The translations under genes were made by a program, and so were the position numbers. Of a DNA stretch of 64,000 nt, positions 35,372 to 44,524 are shown piece after piece. Position 1 is the stretch's first letter; each line of letters opens with the position of its first letter. A model generated the notes under the pieces. It searched no databases. It was given only the letters and a program-made list of their open reading frames with translations, and was not told the DNA's origin. The stretch comes from Labyrinthula sp. Ha. Taxonomy: Eukaryota > Sar > Bigyra > Labyrinthulida > Labyrinthulaceae. The stretch is from positions 1,073,667 through 1,137,666 of the forward strand of contig JAALGZ010000015.1 in assembly GCA_015227615.1 (NCBI GenBank), written 5' to 3'.

Positions 35372-36268
35372 ATGGCAACCAGAGTAAACAGCAATGGACC
35401 TGATCGATCATTTCCAAACATTCCAAAAGGATTTAGTTTTGAAAATCACCGACGAAACATCAATCTCTTGAACGACTCTGTGCACTTCCCTTTTATTTCT
35501 CATCCTTAGGCTTTAAATGGAACAATTCCTCAAACTAAAAAGACAGGAACAACGATTTGTGGACTAGTGTTTAAAGGTGGTATTGTTCTTGGTGCTGATA
35601 CAAGAGCAACTGCAGGATTAGTTGTAGACAAAGATTGTGAAAAGATTCACTACATGGCTCCAAACATCTACTGCTGTGGAGCAGGAACTGCTGCGGATAC
35701 TGAGTTTACTACTTCCCAAATAGCATCGCAATTGGAATTATTGAGATTAGATTCAGGTAGACCATCTCGAGTTATTGCAGCCAGAAGTCTTTTGGAGCAG
35801 CATCTGTTTAAGTATCAAGGGAATATCTCTGCTGCATTGGTGCTAGGTGGAGTAGATGTGACAGGACCTCATCTGCATATGATCTACCCAGGAGGATATG
35901 CAACTGAGTTGCCTTTTGTAACTATGGGAAGTGGATCAGTAGCTGCTATGAGTGTCATGGAAACTCAGTTCAAGGATGATTTGACAGAGGAAGAAGCTAT
36001 TCTAGTTGTACAAAATGCAATCAGAGCTGGAGTTTTTAATGATCTTGGATCTGGAAGCAATATAAACTATTGCATTATCAAAAAAGGTTCTGTCCAGCAG
36101 TTCAAAGGAACAGATAGACACAAAGATCTTGGTAAAGTTGCAAGAGACACTGTTGATGCGAATGACGTGGGCATACTTCAAAGCAAAGTCAACGCTCCAA
36201 AATATTTCGCAAACTTTCCAAAAGGAACTGCTATCACTGTTGGAAAACCCGTTATTGAGAACTTTTAG
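35372..36268 (+). CDS. PSMB7: 20S proteasome subunit beta2 (beta-type 7), trypsin-like
   Basis: Two exons, 35,372-35,479 and 35,510-36,268, joined across a 30-nt GT-AG intron to give 288 aa. Exon 1 encodes the propeptide with [10 protein letters not shown], the family's conserved pro-region. Exon 2 holds KKTG before the mature N-terminal threonine (residue 50). The mature chain starts [20 protein letters not shown], with Asp17, Arg19 and the aligned catalytic Lys33 in [20 protein letters not shown] is typical of beta2. The length is near the usual 270-280 aa. The subunit gives the core particle its trypsin-like activity. The exon join is forced: exon 1 runs into an in-frame TAG inside the intron. 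Convergent with SDHAF4, with stops 69 bp apart. Confidence 0.96.
35480..35509 (+). other. 30-nt spliceosomal intron in PSMB7
   Basis: Begins GTGCACTTCC and ends CATCCTTAG with a pyrimidine-rich middle. Phase 0. It contains an in-frame TAG at its end, and removal joins LLNDS to ALNGTIPQ in the conserved pro-region. Confidence 0.9.
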
Positions 36269-36337
36269 ATTTTGCTATTTGGTATTTTTAACGGCAAAAT
36301 ATTGTTTTTAACGGATTTAGTTTTGGGTAAAGGAAGT

Positions 36338-36664
36338 TTATGAGAAATCAGATGTTCTTCCTTTTTGCTGCCAATCGCCATGGACTGTAGGTTCACCGTG
36401 ACGAGGTCCATTCCACTCTCCTGTGTCTGGGTTAAACATTTCTACCCATTCTTCTTCTTCGTCTTCAAAATTTTCGGGTAGTGTGATGTTAGCTGAGGCA
36501 TTTGGTGGTGTTGAAACTTCATCATCTTTATCAAGGAGAGATTTAAGGTTTGCATTCAATGTTTGGAAAAAGTTTTTTGCATCTGTGCTTGCCGGTTTAT
36601 CAGTAAAGTGACGAGCTTGTATTTTGAATGATCTTACATGTAAAAAGTTGATTTTATTCAACAT
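36338..36664 (-). CDS. SDHAF4: Succinate dehydrogenase assembly factor 4 (SDHAF4/Sdh8, DUF1674)
   Basis: A 108-aa protein whose C-terminus, NGPRHGEPTVHGDWQQKGR then TSDFS, is the diagnostic DUF1674 tail (family form GGP..PEPTRYGDWE.KGR.TDF). The N-terminus (MLNKINFLHVRSFKIQARHF) is basic and hydrophobic without acidic residues, as expected for a mitochondrial targeting sequence. The middle is acidic (FEDEEEEWVEMFNPDTGEW). The family binds flavinylated SdhA in the mitochondrial matrix and promotes assembly of complex II, so the organism should keep succinate dehydrogenase. Single exon, TAA stop, tail-to-tail with the proteasome gene. Confidence 0.93.
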   Translation of the reverse strand: MLNKINFLHVRSFKIQARHFTDKPASTDAKNFFQTLNANLKSLLDKDDEVSTPPNASANITLPENFEDEEEEWVEMFNPDTGEWNGPRHGEPTVHGDWQQKGRTSDFS

Positions 36665-39600
36665 TTTCTTGAGTATAAGGAATTTTATTCTGCTTGAAAG
36701 GTTTCTTTATTTGTTTGCGTCTCTCGAGTATCAAATCTTTTTTTTGTTGCAAATTTCGCAGGAAATCGTCAGTAATTTCCCATCGAGTTTGTAATGAAAT
36801 GAAAACTTTGTGTCGTAAAGTTGAGCTTGTTGTCTCAGTTGAGAAGGCTATTAAGTTTCTTTAATATCATGCGTCAAGATTAAGTTCATTGGGCGACTAT
36901 TTAATTAAAGAAATGCAACTCTTCTTTGGAGAAGTGGACATGTTATTGAATGAAACAAACCCAAAGGATTGCCCATGACTATACTAGGTATAAGGTTAAG
37001 TTACACTGCTAACATGAAGCTAAACACCTATCTCTCATAATAAAAAATTAGTTAAAAGCCTATGATTTTCCAAATATTCCTAGCTTCAACTTACATTGGT
37101 CCCATGATGTGGTAGTTAATGGTGCTCTTGCAGTGTTACTCAAGGAACTATTATATAGAAAAAATCCCATCATATTTAGAACAAGCGAAAATCCAAAATA
37201 AAGAAAATTGTGCAAAATATATCATTAAATACGAAAATAATATTAAATATGAATAATCTTCTCATAATCTCCGTTCAATTTTTTTATGAGGAATTTCATA
37301 GCAAAGTAGACTATATTGCTAAACATATAAATGCCCAACTAATCTTAGAAAGTGACCATATAAACTTCAGAAAGTGATAGAGAAGACTTGTATTGTTTCA
37401 TTTATAAGCTTAGGAGCGCAGAGTTTTTGCTTCTTTATAGGAATAACAAATTTCTCTGTGATCAACGGAAGAAGCTATTCACATAGAAATCGAAAGAAGA
37501 GTTTAACACACCTAGAAACCAAAAAGTCATGATCACTCGTGGAGAACCTTAAGAACATGAGCGAATAATATACGCTCTAAGTAATTTAACCTAGATAAGT
37601 GCGATGCTCTAAGCATAATTATACTTGCCATTTCAGAGCTTTGATATACTTTGTGAGGTTCTTAGAAGTGTATAATGATTAGGGTTATGGTAGGTAGATT
37701 AACCCAGTCCTAGCCATAATTCAGATGCATAATAAAACCATGTGCACAGAGGCGTTTCAAGTTATACGCAAAGTGTATCTAGGTAGAGGAGAGACATCAT
37801 TGTTCTTTTTAAGACAGAAAAATTCCTGTTCAAAGGTTCTTCGTGAATAAAGAGATTAACACAAACTGAATGTGGAGAAGTTTCTCTAGATCCCTTTACG
37901 TCATGAAAAATTTTCCAACCAGCAGAAATAAAACAAATATAGAATTTCTGATCTAGCATCCTTTATCTAATATGGAAATATTTTCTTACATATTCTATGC
38001 ATAACGGAAGACAATATCACAATAGATTAGTTTTCCAACAGGTTAAAACTAGGAAGATGAAGGAAAAACAATACAGAAATATCTATAGATAGATTATAGT
38101 GATATCTCTTTAAGATTTAAACCCTCAGTTGTATAATACAAAATAACGGTATCCTTACCCCAGAACAAGTAAATTGAGTCTACATGGCCATAGTATGGTT
38201 GTGCTAGCTTTAAATATGTTTGACAATCATTGAAGCGTGAATAATGGTACAAACGTTAAAAGTTATACAATACTCCAGATCTGTGATATAATACTATAGC
38301 CTAACAAGGAACGCTACAAATTCAATAACGTTTCAATTTGCAGCTAAAAGAGTTATTATGCGCCTAGTCAAGGATCTCAAGAGCAAATGAAGCAGATACT
38401 TATTGTTATATTAGCAATTGTGCAAACTAGAAAGGTTCATCTAAGCACTCATACTAACATCTTATTAAATGCGCCCAGCCATGCAAGATGTACCAAGTGC
38501 AGAAAATATTATATCTAGCTGAAGTAGCAATCAAGCAAAATAAAAGATGAAACTTAATTCTGTCAAGAAAATAGGACGTAACTTCTTAATATAGCCTATC
38601 TAATGCCGAGTTTTGGGTCTTAGTTCGTCGCCAATTTAGTAACTCCAAACCACAAAAATATTCCTGTCTTAACACATAGTTGAATATTAAGTACGGCTTC
38701 ACATTCTTAGCACTATGATTGCTATTGATTTCATGCCATTAAACTATAATATTCCTTTATTCTACTCTGAAGTTATTCAAAAATGCTACACTATTAAGTA
38801 TTGTTTAAAATGGTTGCTTACTTTTAGAAATTTGTTTGTTTATATATCTTATTTAACTACTAAAGTCTGGTTGGTATTTTTTAATAAGCACCAGAAATAT
38901 ATATAAAATATAGAATGCCAATATAAATAATACTAGCATACTAAATAAGTACCAAAAGGACTGTTCTATTTTCAATACGTATACACTTGGATATCATGAA
39001 TCTCATCTAATTTTGTTATTGTCTTGGTTACAGCAGGAAACAAAAATATTTACGACTCTCTAACCAAATTAATTTAGTTCAATAGATTTATGCTCGGGTC
39101 GATTTGAATATACACCTTTATATTCTAGCAGTATATAATCTTAACAATTGTTAAAACTCGAAACGAGAAGAAGTGATAGGATTAAGGTTGTGTTACTTTC
39201 CAGCTGAAAGCAGTAATTAAGTTCTAAATCTTTAGGGTAAACGAAGAAGATGAAAAAATAGCGCCAGCAGTAAACGATCTTCTCTCATAGTAAACAAAAT
39301 TTTTGATACTTTTACTTAGGTCCCCAAATCCAACAAATTCATATAGCAGTTTGCCCAAGGCATATAATATTGTTGTGAGAGATCTTTCCTTTTACCAGAT
39401 AACACGTCATGGTCTCTTGGAAGGCAAATTATCTTCTGTGGGGATCTATTCTACTTTGTTTTACACTAATACGTGGAGTGATAAAGTTTTGTTTTATTTG
39501 GCATTTAACTCTGTCTTGGTGCAAAGAACAACAAGAACACAACTATAAATAAATTTACAGTAACAGTAGTTTCTATACGGCGTTATATATTTCTTACTGT

Positions 39601-39961
39601 TTCCAAATCCAATTTGTGTTCAGAGATACATCTCTTATTAGGGTATGCATACAAGTCAAGAACGAAATCAAGAATAACTTCCTATCTGGCTAATCTATTG
39701 ACAATTATAATATTATACAACAATATAAAAATATAGTTCAGAGACCAATAGAGAAACGAAACTTCAAGACTAAACAAACTTGGTCTTGTTTGCCACTATT
39801 ATTTATTGTTTGAAGATAAATTTCCCTGACTTTGTAAATTTTATCTTCCACCTAAACTTAATAGAAGATAACTGAAAATAGAGAAATCAAAATATAACTC
39901 ATAGTAAAGTTTCGTCTTCATTTTGAAAATGTATTCCGTGAAAAAAAAACATTTAGAACAT
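36665..39961. other. Gene-poor AT-rich stretch
   Basis: No convincing gene on either strand. The longest frames (37,762-37,959; 39,303-39,548) are under 82 codons with no motif. No repeats beyond simple AT-rich runs were seen. Confidence 0.55.
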
Positions 39962-40457
39962 CTATTGAATTTCTCCAATGCTAATCGATAGCCTTTTTTC
40001 TTTCTTAACTTTCTTTACGCCAATCTCTTCAGTTTCCATTTTGTTTCCATCTAAACTACTTCTTAATTTTGATACATCAACTGGTCTATTTTGAGCTAAT
40101 GTTTTATCTCTTGGTAAGTTCAAAAAATTTCCGCCTTTGGGAACTTTAAATCCTTCTTTTGTTGGTCGCATTAAAATCTCATCTGGACTTATTTTAGGTT
40201 TCATCTCTTCAAATCTATTTTTACTAGGTGATTGATGCATAATATCCATAAGATCTTTAGCCATTAAAAAATCTCCTTTTGTCAACTTAACTTTTCCTTC
40301 ACTAGGAACTTCGATATTCGAGCTCAAACATCTCTCCAAAATTTCCTGCACAAGGTCTAAATATCTTAAAATATATCTTTCATTTACTATTTTGAAATTC
40401 CATGACTTTTAATGCAGCAGAATCATCAAAATCAGAGATATTGGACTCCTCAAACAT
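39962..40457 (-). CDS. Small histone-fold-like protein, possibly TAF13-like, 154 aa
   Basis: Two exons: 40,388-40,457 (starting MFEESNISDFDDSAA) and 39,962-40,356, joined by a 31-nt intron at 40,357-40,387. The joined N-terminus reads ALKVMEFQNNLVQEILERCL, then GKVKLTKGDFLMAKDLMDIM, then HQSPSKNRFEEM. The helix, loop, strand and helix spacing and the P.K.R end resemble the histone fold of TFIID subunit TAF13, but identity is low, so this is a suggestion. The C-terminal half is basic with KKVKKEKR, a possible nuclear localisation signal. Divergent from the DUF2177-like gene with 137 bp between starts. TAG stop. Confidence 0.7.
40357..40387 (-). other. 31-nt intron
   Basis: On the minus strand it begins GTAAATGAAAG and ends AAGATATTTAG. 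Phase 1; removal turns a frame ending in TGA soon after EFQNSK into EFQN-NLVQEILE and supplies the only upstream ATG. Confidence 0.75.
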
Positions 40458-40594
40458 TTTTGTGATGGATATTCTTTCCATTCTTAAACTTTTCCATTGC
40501 CCAAAAACTTATAGTGCCCAAAATATTTTTTGAAACACAGTTTGGCAAAGGGTGAATATAAATAAACAAAAACAGAACAAAGAGTACAAAAAGG

Positions 40595-41038
40595 ATGCCA
40601 GTATTCGAAGTAGCCTTGTTTGATGGAGATACCGCAAAAGAAGCAGTATTGCGCGGTCTTGTAGCATTTTTCATTGGATTTTTCGCAGATGTGATATATT
40701 TCAGTGTTATGAGGACAAAATATACGGAGCTCCTGTTTGATGGGAAAGTGTTAGAAAAGAAAGACTACCTTAATTTACTCTCTGCCATAATTACCTCCCA
40801 TTCCTTGCTGTGTTCTGGAGTTGCTATTTTGGTTCCACCTGAGGATGGAAACTTTGCGATTCCTGCCATGTGGGGTGCTGTTATTGGTTTACTTGTGTAT
40901 TTGACGCTGAATTCGTATTTGATTACGTTCAAGGAAAAATGGCATCACGGTTGGCTGGTGTTAGATTTAGTTAAAGGGGTTTCTGTAACAGCATTAGCTA
41001 GTGTAGGATCTGCTTTTATATTTTTTGTTAGAAATTAA
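40595..41038 (+). CDS. DUF2177-like integral membrane protein, 147 aa
   Basis: About four hydrophobic segments: GLVAFFIGFFADVIYF, IITSHSLLCSGVAILV, MWGAVIGLLVYLTL and GVSVTALASVGSAFIFF. The order of features matches the DUF2177 family: an early Asp in the first helix (ADVIYF), a lysine/tyrosine-rich loop, a middle Gly-rich segment followed by LNSYLITFKEKWHHGW (family: Y.TYDLTN...W), and a last helix starting near LDLVKG (family: D..WG). The length of about 140 aa also matches. Function of the family is unknown. Single exon, TAA stop, divergent from the histone-fold-like gene. Confidence 0.75.
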   Translation: MPVFEVALFDGDTAKEAVLRGLVAFFIGFFADVIYFSVMRTKYTELLFDGKVLEKKDYLNLLSAIITSHSLLCSGVAILVPPEDGNFAIPAMWGAVIGLLVYLTLNSYLITFKEKWHHGWLVLDLVKGVSVTALASVGSAFIFFVRN

Positions 41039-41613
41039 TGAATAAAAAGTCAAGGTTGTTTTCTTAACTTGCAGCACTTGTGTTTTTTCCCTCGAGGAGA
41101 CTTTGCATATTCCTATACACAGTAGTTGCATGGCACATGTTTATCTGTTGTGTCTCCATATGATACATTCCATAGCATTACTGGCGCTATTTAATAATTC
41201 CATTACCTAAATACTTGTATTTATTTTAAATTGACCCATCAATTTGGCCCCTTTCTGGTTTTTCCTAGATGCTATTCTTATTTTCGGTAATACAGTTAAT
41301 CCCTAGCTAATTTCATCCACGATATATGAAAGTCCTTTCCCCAATATAAGATACCTGTGAAAATTAGGTCACGATATCGTGAAGACTCGAGTGATCGCTT
41401 TATATTGACAAACTCAGACCGACCATTTATGACTCAAAAAATGAACGATTACTTGATTTATTCGTCTATAACACAGGAATATTGAGTCATATTTGTTCAT
41501 GAACCGCACCGTTAATTTTCATTTTACTAAGAAGCGGGAAAATAAAAATAAAAAGAACGTATCAAGTGAAAATCTAGCTACGCCGCAGAGAAAACGAAAA
41601 AGGCGTGAAAACG
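41039..41613 (+). promoter_or_regulatory. 575-bp intergenic upstream of the 467-aa gene
   Basis: No gene seen. It contains a CCGTTAA motif (reverse complement TTAACGG) about 100 bp before the next ATG (41,508). The frame of the next gene is open from 41,605 but begins with GTG, so the intergenic reaches to 41,613. Confidence 0.35.
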
Positions 41614-43017
41614 ATGTCAAACCATACGCCCATTTTAAATGATCAAGATCCTTTCGAAGTGGTTGATTCCCTTGAGGCGAAAAACGAGAACTCTGAAGGT
41701 ATTGAGCTTGAGTCACTTGGAAGCAAAGGATCAAAAGGATCTATCATAAGCCAGGTTTCCGCGATAATAAGACAACTTCCTCAAGAGATTAAAAACACAG
41801 CAGTAAAGTTAGTCGAAAATGGCGCTGAGTTGAAAAAGGCACTTAATTTCCGTGAGTCCAAAAGAAGAAAGCCGGAAAGAAAGCTTCCTAGATTTGATAA
41901 GAATACAACACTTGCTGAAAGATTAGCAGCTATGCAGCAAGATAAACACTTTGAACAGCTTCAGACGAAGAAGAGCCAAACTAGTGAAAAGTTTTTTTCC
42001 ATTTTTGGAAAAAGGAAAAAACTTGTTTCCACACATGGAAAATCCGCAAAGCATTCGTCTTCTTTTTCTTCTGATGAAGACAGTTATTTGGGATCTGAAC
42101 AAAGTAGCTTGCTAGAAAGTGATGAAGAAGATCTAGCAGAACTTGAACGGATTGAGAAAGAAGTTGATGACGAATATAAGACAGATGTGCATAAGAGGCA
42201 AACTATGCTGACGCATGCGAATGCGGAAAACTACTTTGGAGGTTTTACAAGGAAGAGATTTTGTGAGATTTGGGGAAAATTGAGTGAGTTGCAGGGACTA
42301 ACCAACCAAGTTGTTTATGGAGAGGTTGAGTTAGAGAAATTACAGGTGTTCAAGAATAATGCGCTGAATAGGAAGATTTTGCGAATTTTTCCAGTGTATA
42401 AATCAAGTGCTCCTTTGTTGAATGTTGATTTGTATAATAAGAGATTGAATAAAGTTCGAAAGAAAAGAGGAAAAATAAAGCATACAACTATTTCTAGAAG
42501 GATTAGTTTTAATAAGATGCCTCTTAGGAGTAAAAGTGAGGAACAATCAGTAGTGCAAAGTTTGAGTACGATGAGGAAAATGAAGAAAGGAAAAAGATTT
42601 ACAAAGTTTTTTACTTTTGGTTCAAAGAAGAAGGGAAATGCAATGCAAAACTTATTAATGAAGAAACTTCAAAATTTGAGTGCTTTTGAAGCGAATGATA
42701 CAAAACAATTTAGTTCAGCTGCATTTATTTCTTCTATGAACTCTGTAGATGAAAAAACTATTTCAAAGGAGATTATGTTTCAAAGAGTTTTTGCATTGCG
42801 ATGGCAAGGATTGAAGATTTTCTTTTACTGTAATGATTTCTACGAACAAAATTTACATAAAGAAATGAGACTTTCTATAAAAAACATCCGTGATACCAGA
42901 GCTATTCTGTTGAATGGATCTCCAAGCGTAACTTTGAAAGCACATAGAATACTATTGTCTATCTTACTTGGATTTATCAAACAAACGAAGAAATCCAAGA
43001 CAAGAATTGCTAGTTAG
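41614..43017 (+). CDS. Unrecognised basic 467-aa protein
   Basis: The first ATG gives MSNHTPILNDQDPFEVVD. The N-terminal 60 residues are acidic, followed by Lys/Arg-rich segments (RESKRRKPERKLP, KKMKKGKRF-like) and an acidic Ser-rich block (SSFSSDEDSYLGSEQSSLL, ESDEEDLAELERIEKEVDDE) around residues 150-200. The C-terminal about 90 residues look folded (FALRWQGLKIFFYCNDFYEQ). No known domain was recognised; charge pattern suggests a nuclear or nucleic-acid-associated protein, as inference. The TAG stop (43,015-43,017) overlaps the TAA stop of the convergent CDK gene (43,014-43,016), so the two transcripts must overlap. Confidence 0.82.
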   Translation: MSNHTPILNDQDPFEVVDSLEAKNENSEGIELESLGSKGSKGSIISQVSAIIRQLPQEIKNTAVKLVENGAELKKALNFRESKRRKPERKLPRFDKNTTLAERLAAMQQDKHFEQLQTKKSQTSEKFFSIFGKRKKLVSTHGKSAKHSSSFSSDEDSYLGSEQSSLLESDEEDLAELERIEKEVDDEYKTDVHKRQTMLTHANAENYFGGFTRKRFCEIWGKLSELQGLTNQVVYGEVELEKLQVFKNNALNRKILRIFPVYKSSAPLLNVDLYNKRLNKVRKKRGKIKHTTISRRISFNKMPLRSKSEEQSVVQSLSTMRKMKKGKRFTKFFTFGSKKKGNAMQNLLMKKLQNLSAFEANDTKQFSSAAFISSMNSVDEKTISKEIMFQRVFALRWQGLKIFFYCNDFYEQNLHKEMRLSIKNIRDTRAILLNGSPSVTLKAHRILLSILLGFIKQTKKSKTRIAS

Positions 43018-44408
43018 TCATATCTTCTTTTTCTGTACTTCTTTGGGCTATAGCTGCGTTTCCTTTTGTAATTGAACGATCTACTTCTGTATTTATCTAA
43101 GCCGTTTCTCTCTTTCTTTCTGTACTTTTTTTCTGATCCACCTCTTCTTCTCGAATCCCTCTCTCGACGAGATGGAGAAGCTGATCGACTTCTGTCTCTT
43201 CTTCTTGGTTTTTCCTCTTCTACACTTCGGTCATCAACTATCAAAGAATTCACGTCATCATCTTTATGCTCACTATAATTCAACACAGAAAGCTCATGCA
43301 AAGATTCTGGTGCTTTAATTTTACTTTTCTTCATCCGTTCTGTTATAGGTAGAAAATCTTTCTTTGTTCGTCTAAGAAAATCAAACTTTAGCGCTTCTTC
43401 AGCAGAAACTCTTCTCTTAGGGTTAATCAATAATATATCCTGCAACAACTCTCTTGCATCTTCATTCACATCTTTCCGTTTTAAATACGCTTCTAAATTA
43501 TTAACTCTTATCCTCTCTTTTGCCTCCAATCCAATTACTTTAGCTAAATTAAATCTTTCTAAAAAACTTGATGGACCAAAAAACTCAAGGATTTTCTTCA
43601 ATACTTCAACTTCTTTGTTCTTTGGAAACAACCTCTTTTTTATAAACATCTCTAAGACAACCAATCCAGCCGCCCAAATATCAATTTTTTCTGTGTACGA
43701 GGAATAACCAAGTAATAATTCAGGCGCTCTGTAAGGTAAAGAAACTACATTCAGTGTCATTTGTCTCTTCTCTATGAAATTTACTTCCTTAGCAAGTCCA
43801 AAATCACCAATCTTCAGTACATGGTTATCAGTTATCATTAAATTTGAACACTTAATATCTCGATGCCATATTTTTTTTGAATGTAAGAAATCTAATCCTT
43901 TGAAAAGTTGCTTAGAAAAGTTTTGAATCTCCCGTATAGAAAACTTATAATTTGCGTTGATCAATCCGGCGAGATCGTGATCAATATATTCAAACACAAA
44001 ATATTGAGTTGCAGAAATAGCTTCTTCTAAACTTTGTGGTTGCTGAGACGAAGCAACAACTTCAATGAAAAGAATTATGTTTTCGTTTTTGTAACGTTTT
44101 AGATTTTGCAAAAGTTTGAGTTCTCGGATAAGTTGTAACGGTTGGCCAAAGTGACCAGACTTCTTCTTAGGGTTAAATTTTAATTTTTTTAAAGCCACTA
44201 CTTCGCCAAAGGACGTAGGATAATTAGGCATGCATTTCCAGACTTCTCCATAGCTTCCACGTCCCACAAGTTGCTCTTTTCTGTACCTTTTGCTCGTACC
44301 AAGGGGAATATAATTTGCTAAAAATCCTTTTGAACCCTTTTTCTTTGTGTTTGATGGGGATTCTACTGCAACAGCTGCTTTAAATACTTTATTGAAGATA
44401 TCGTTCAT
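43014..44408 (-). CDS. CDK9/CDK12-like cyclin-dependent kinase with RS tail, 464 aa
   Basis: A complete protein kinase domain: glycine loop GRGSYGEVWKC (49-59), catalytic Lys74 in VALKK, a CDK-type alphaC helix GQPLQLIRELKLLQ (in place of PITALRE), HRDIKCSNLMI (182-192), DFGLAKEV (202-209), activation Thr218 in TLNVVSLPYRAPELLLG, and a C-terminal arginine-serine tail (RRRDRSRSASPSRRERDSRR) like CDK12/13 or CTDK-I. The family phosphorylates the RNA polymerase II C-terminal domain with a cyclin K/T-type partner in the nucleus. The start is ATG at 44,408; the frame extends 10 codons upstream only with TTG. The normally conserved Trp of [T/R]WYRAPE is Pro here. Divergent from RAD54 with a 116-bp gap. 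Confidence 0.92.
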   Translation of the reverse strand: MNDIFNKVFKAAVAVESPSNTKKKGSKGFLANYIPLGTSKRYRKEQLVGRGSYGEVWKCMPNYPTSFGEVVALKKLKFNPKKKSGHFGQPLQLIRELKLLQNLKRYKNENIILFIEVVASSQQPQSLEEAISATQYFVFEYIDHDLAGLINANYKFSIREIQNFSKQLFKGLDFLHSKKIWHRDIKCSNLMITDNHVLKIGDFGLAKEVNFIEKRQMTLNVVSLPYRAPELLLGYSSYTEKIDIWAAGLVVLEMFIKKRLFPKNKEVEVLKKILEFFGPSSFLERFNLAKVIGLEAKERIRVNNLEAYLKRKDVNEDARELLQDILLINPKRRVSAEEALKFDFLRRTKKDFLPITERMKKSKIKAPESLHELSVLNYSEHKDDDVNSLIVDDRSVEEEKPRRRDRSRSASPSRRERDSRRRGGSEKKYRKKERNGLDKYRSRSFNYKRKRSYSPKKYRKRRYD

Positions 44409-44524
44409 TCTTTTTCTTTGTTTGAATTGACCAATCAAATTTGTCGTGTATTCTGATTGGCTCGGACGAGTAGATACAATGACGTGGCCAAAGAGAAGAT
44501 AACGGTTTAGTTAATCTAGCAAGA
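44409..44524. promoter_or_regulatory. 116-bp bidirectional promoter between CDK and RAD54
   Basis: The two starts face away from each other. The gap contains GATAACGGTTTAG at 44,500, another TAACGG Myb-type core. No TATA box is obvious. Confidence 0.4.
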
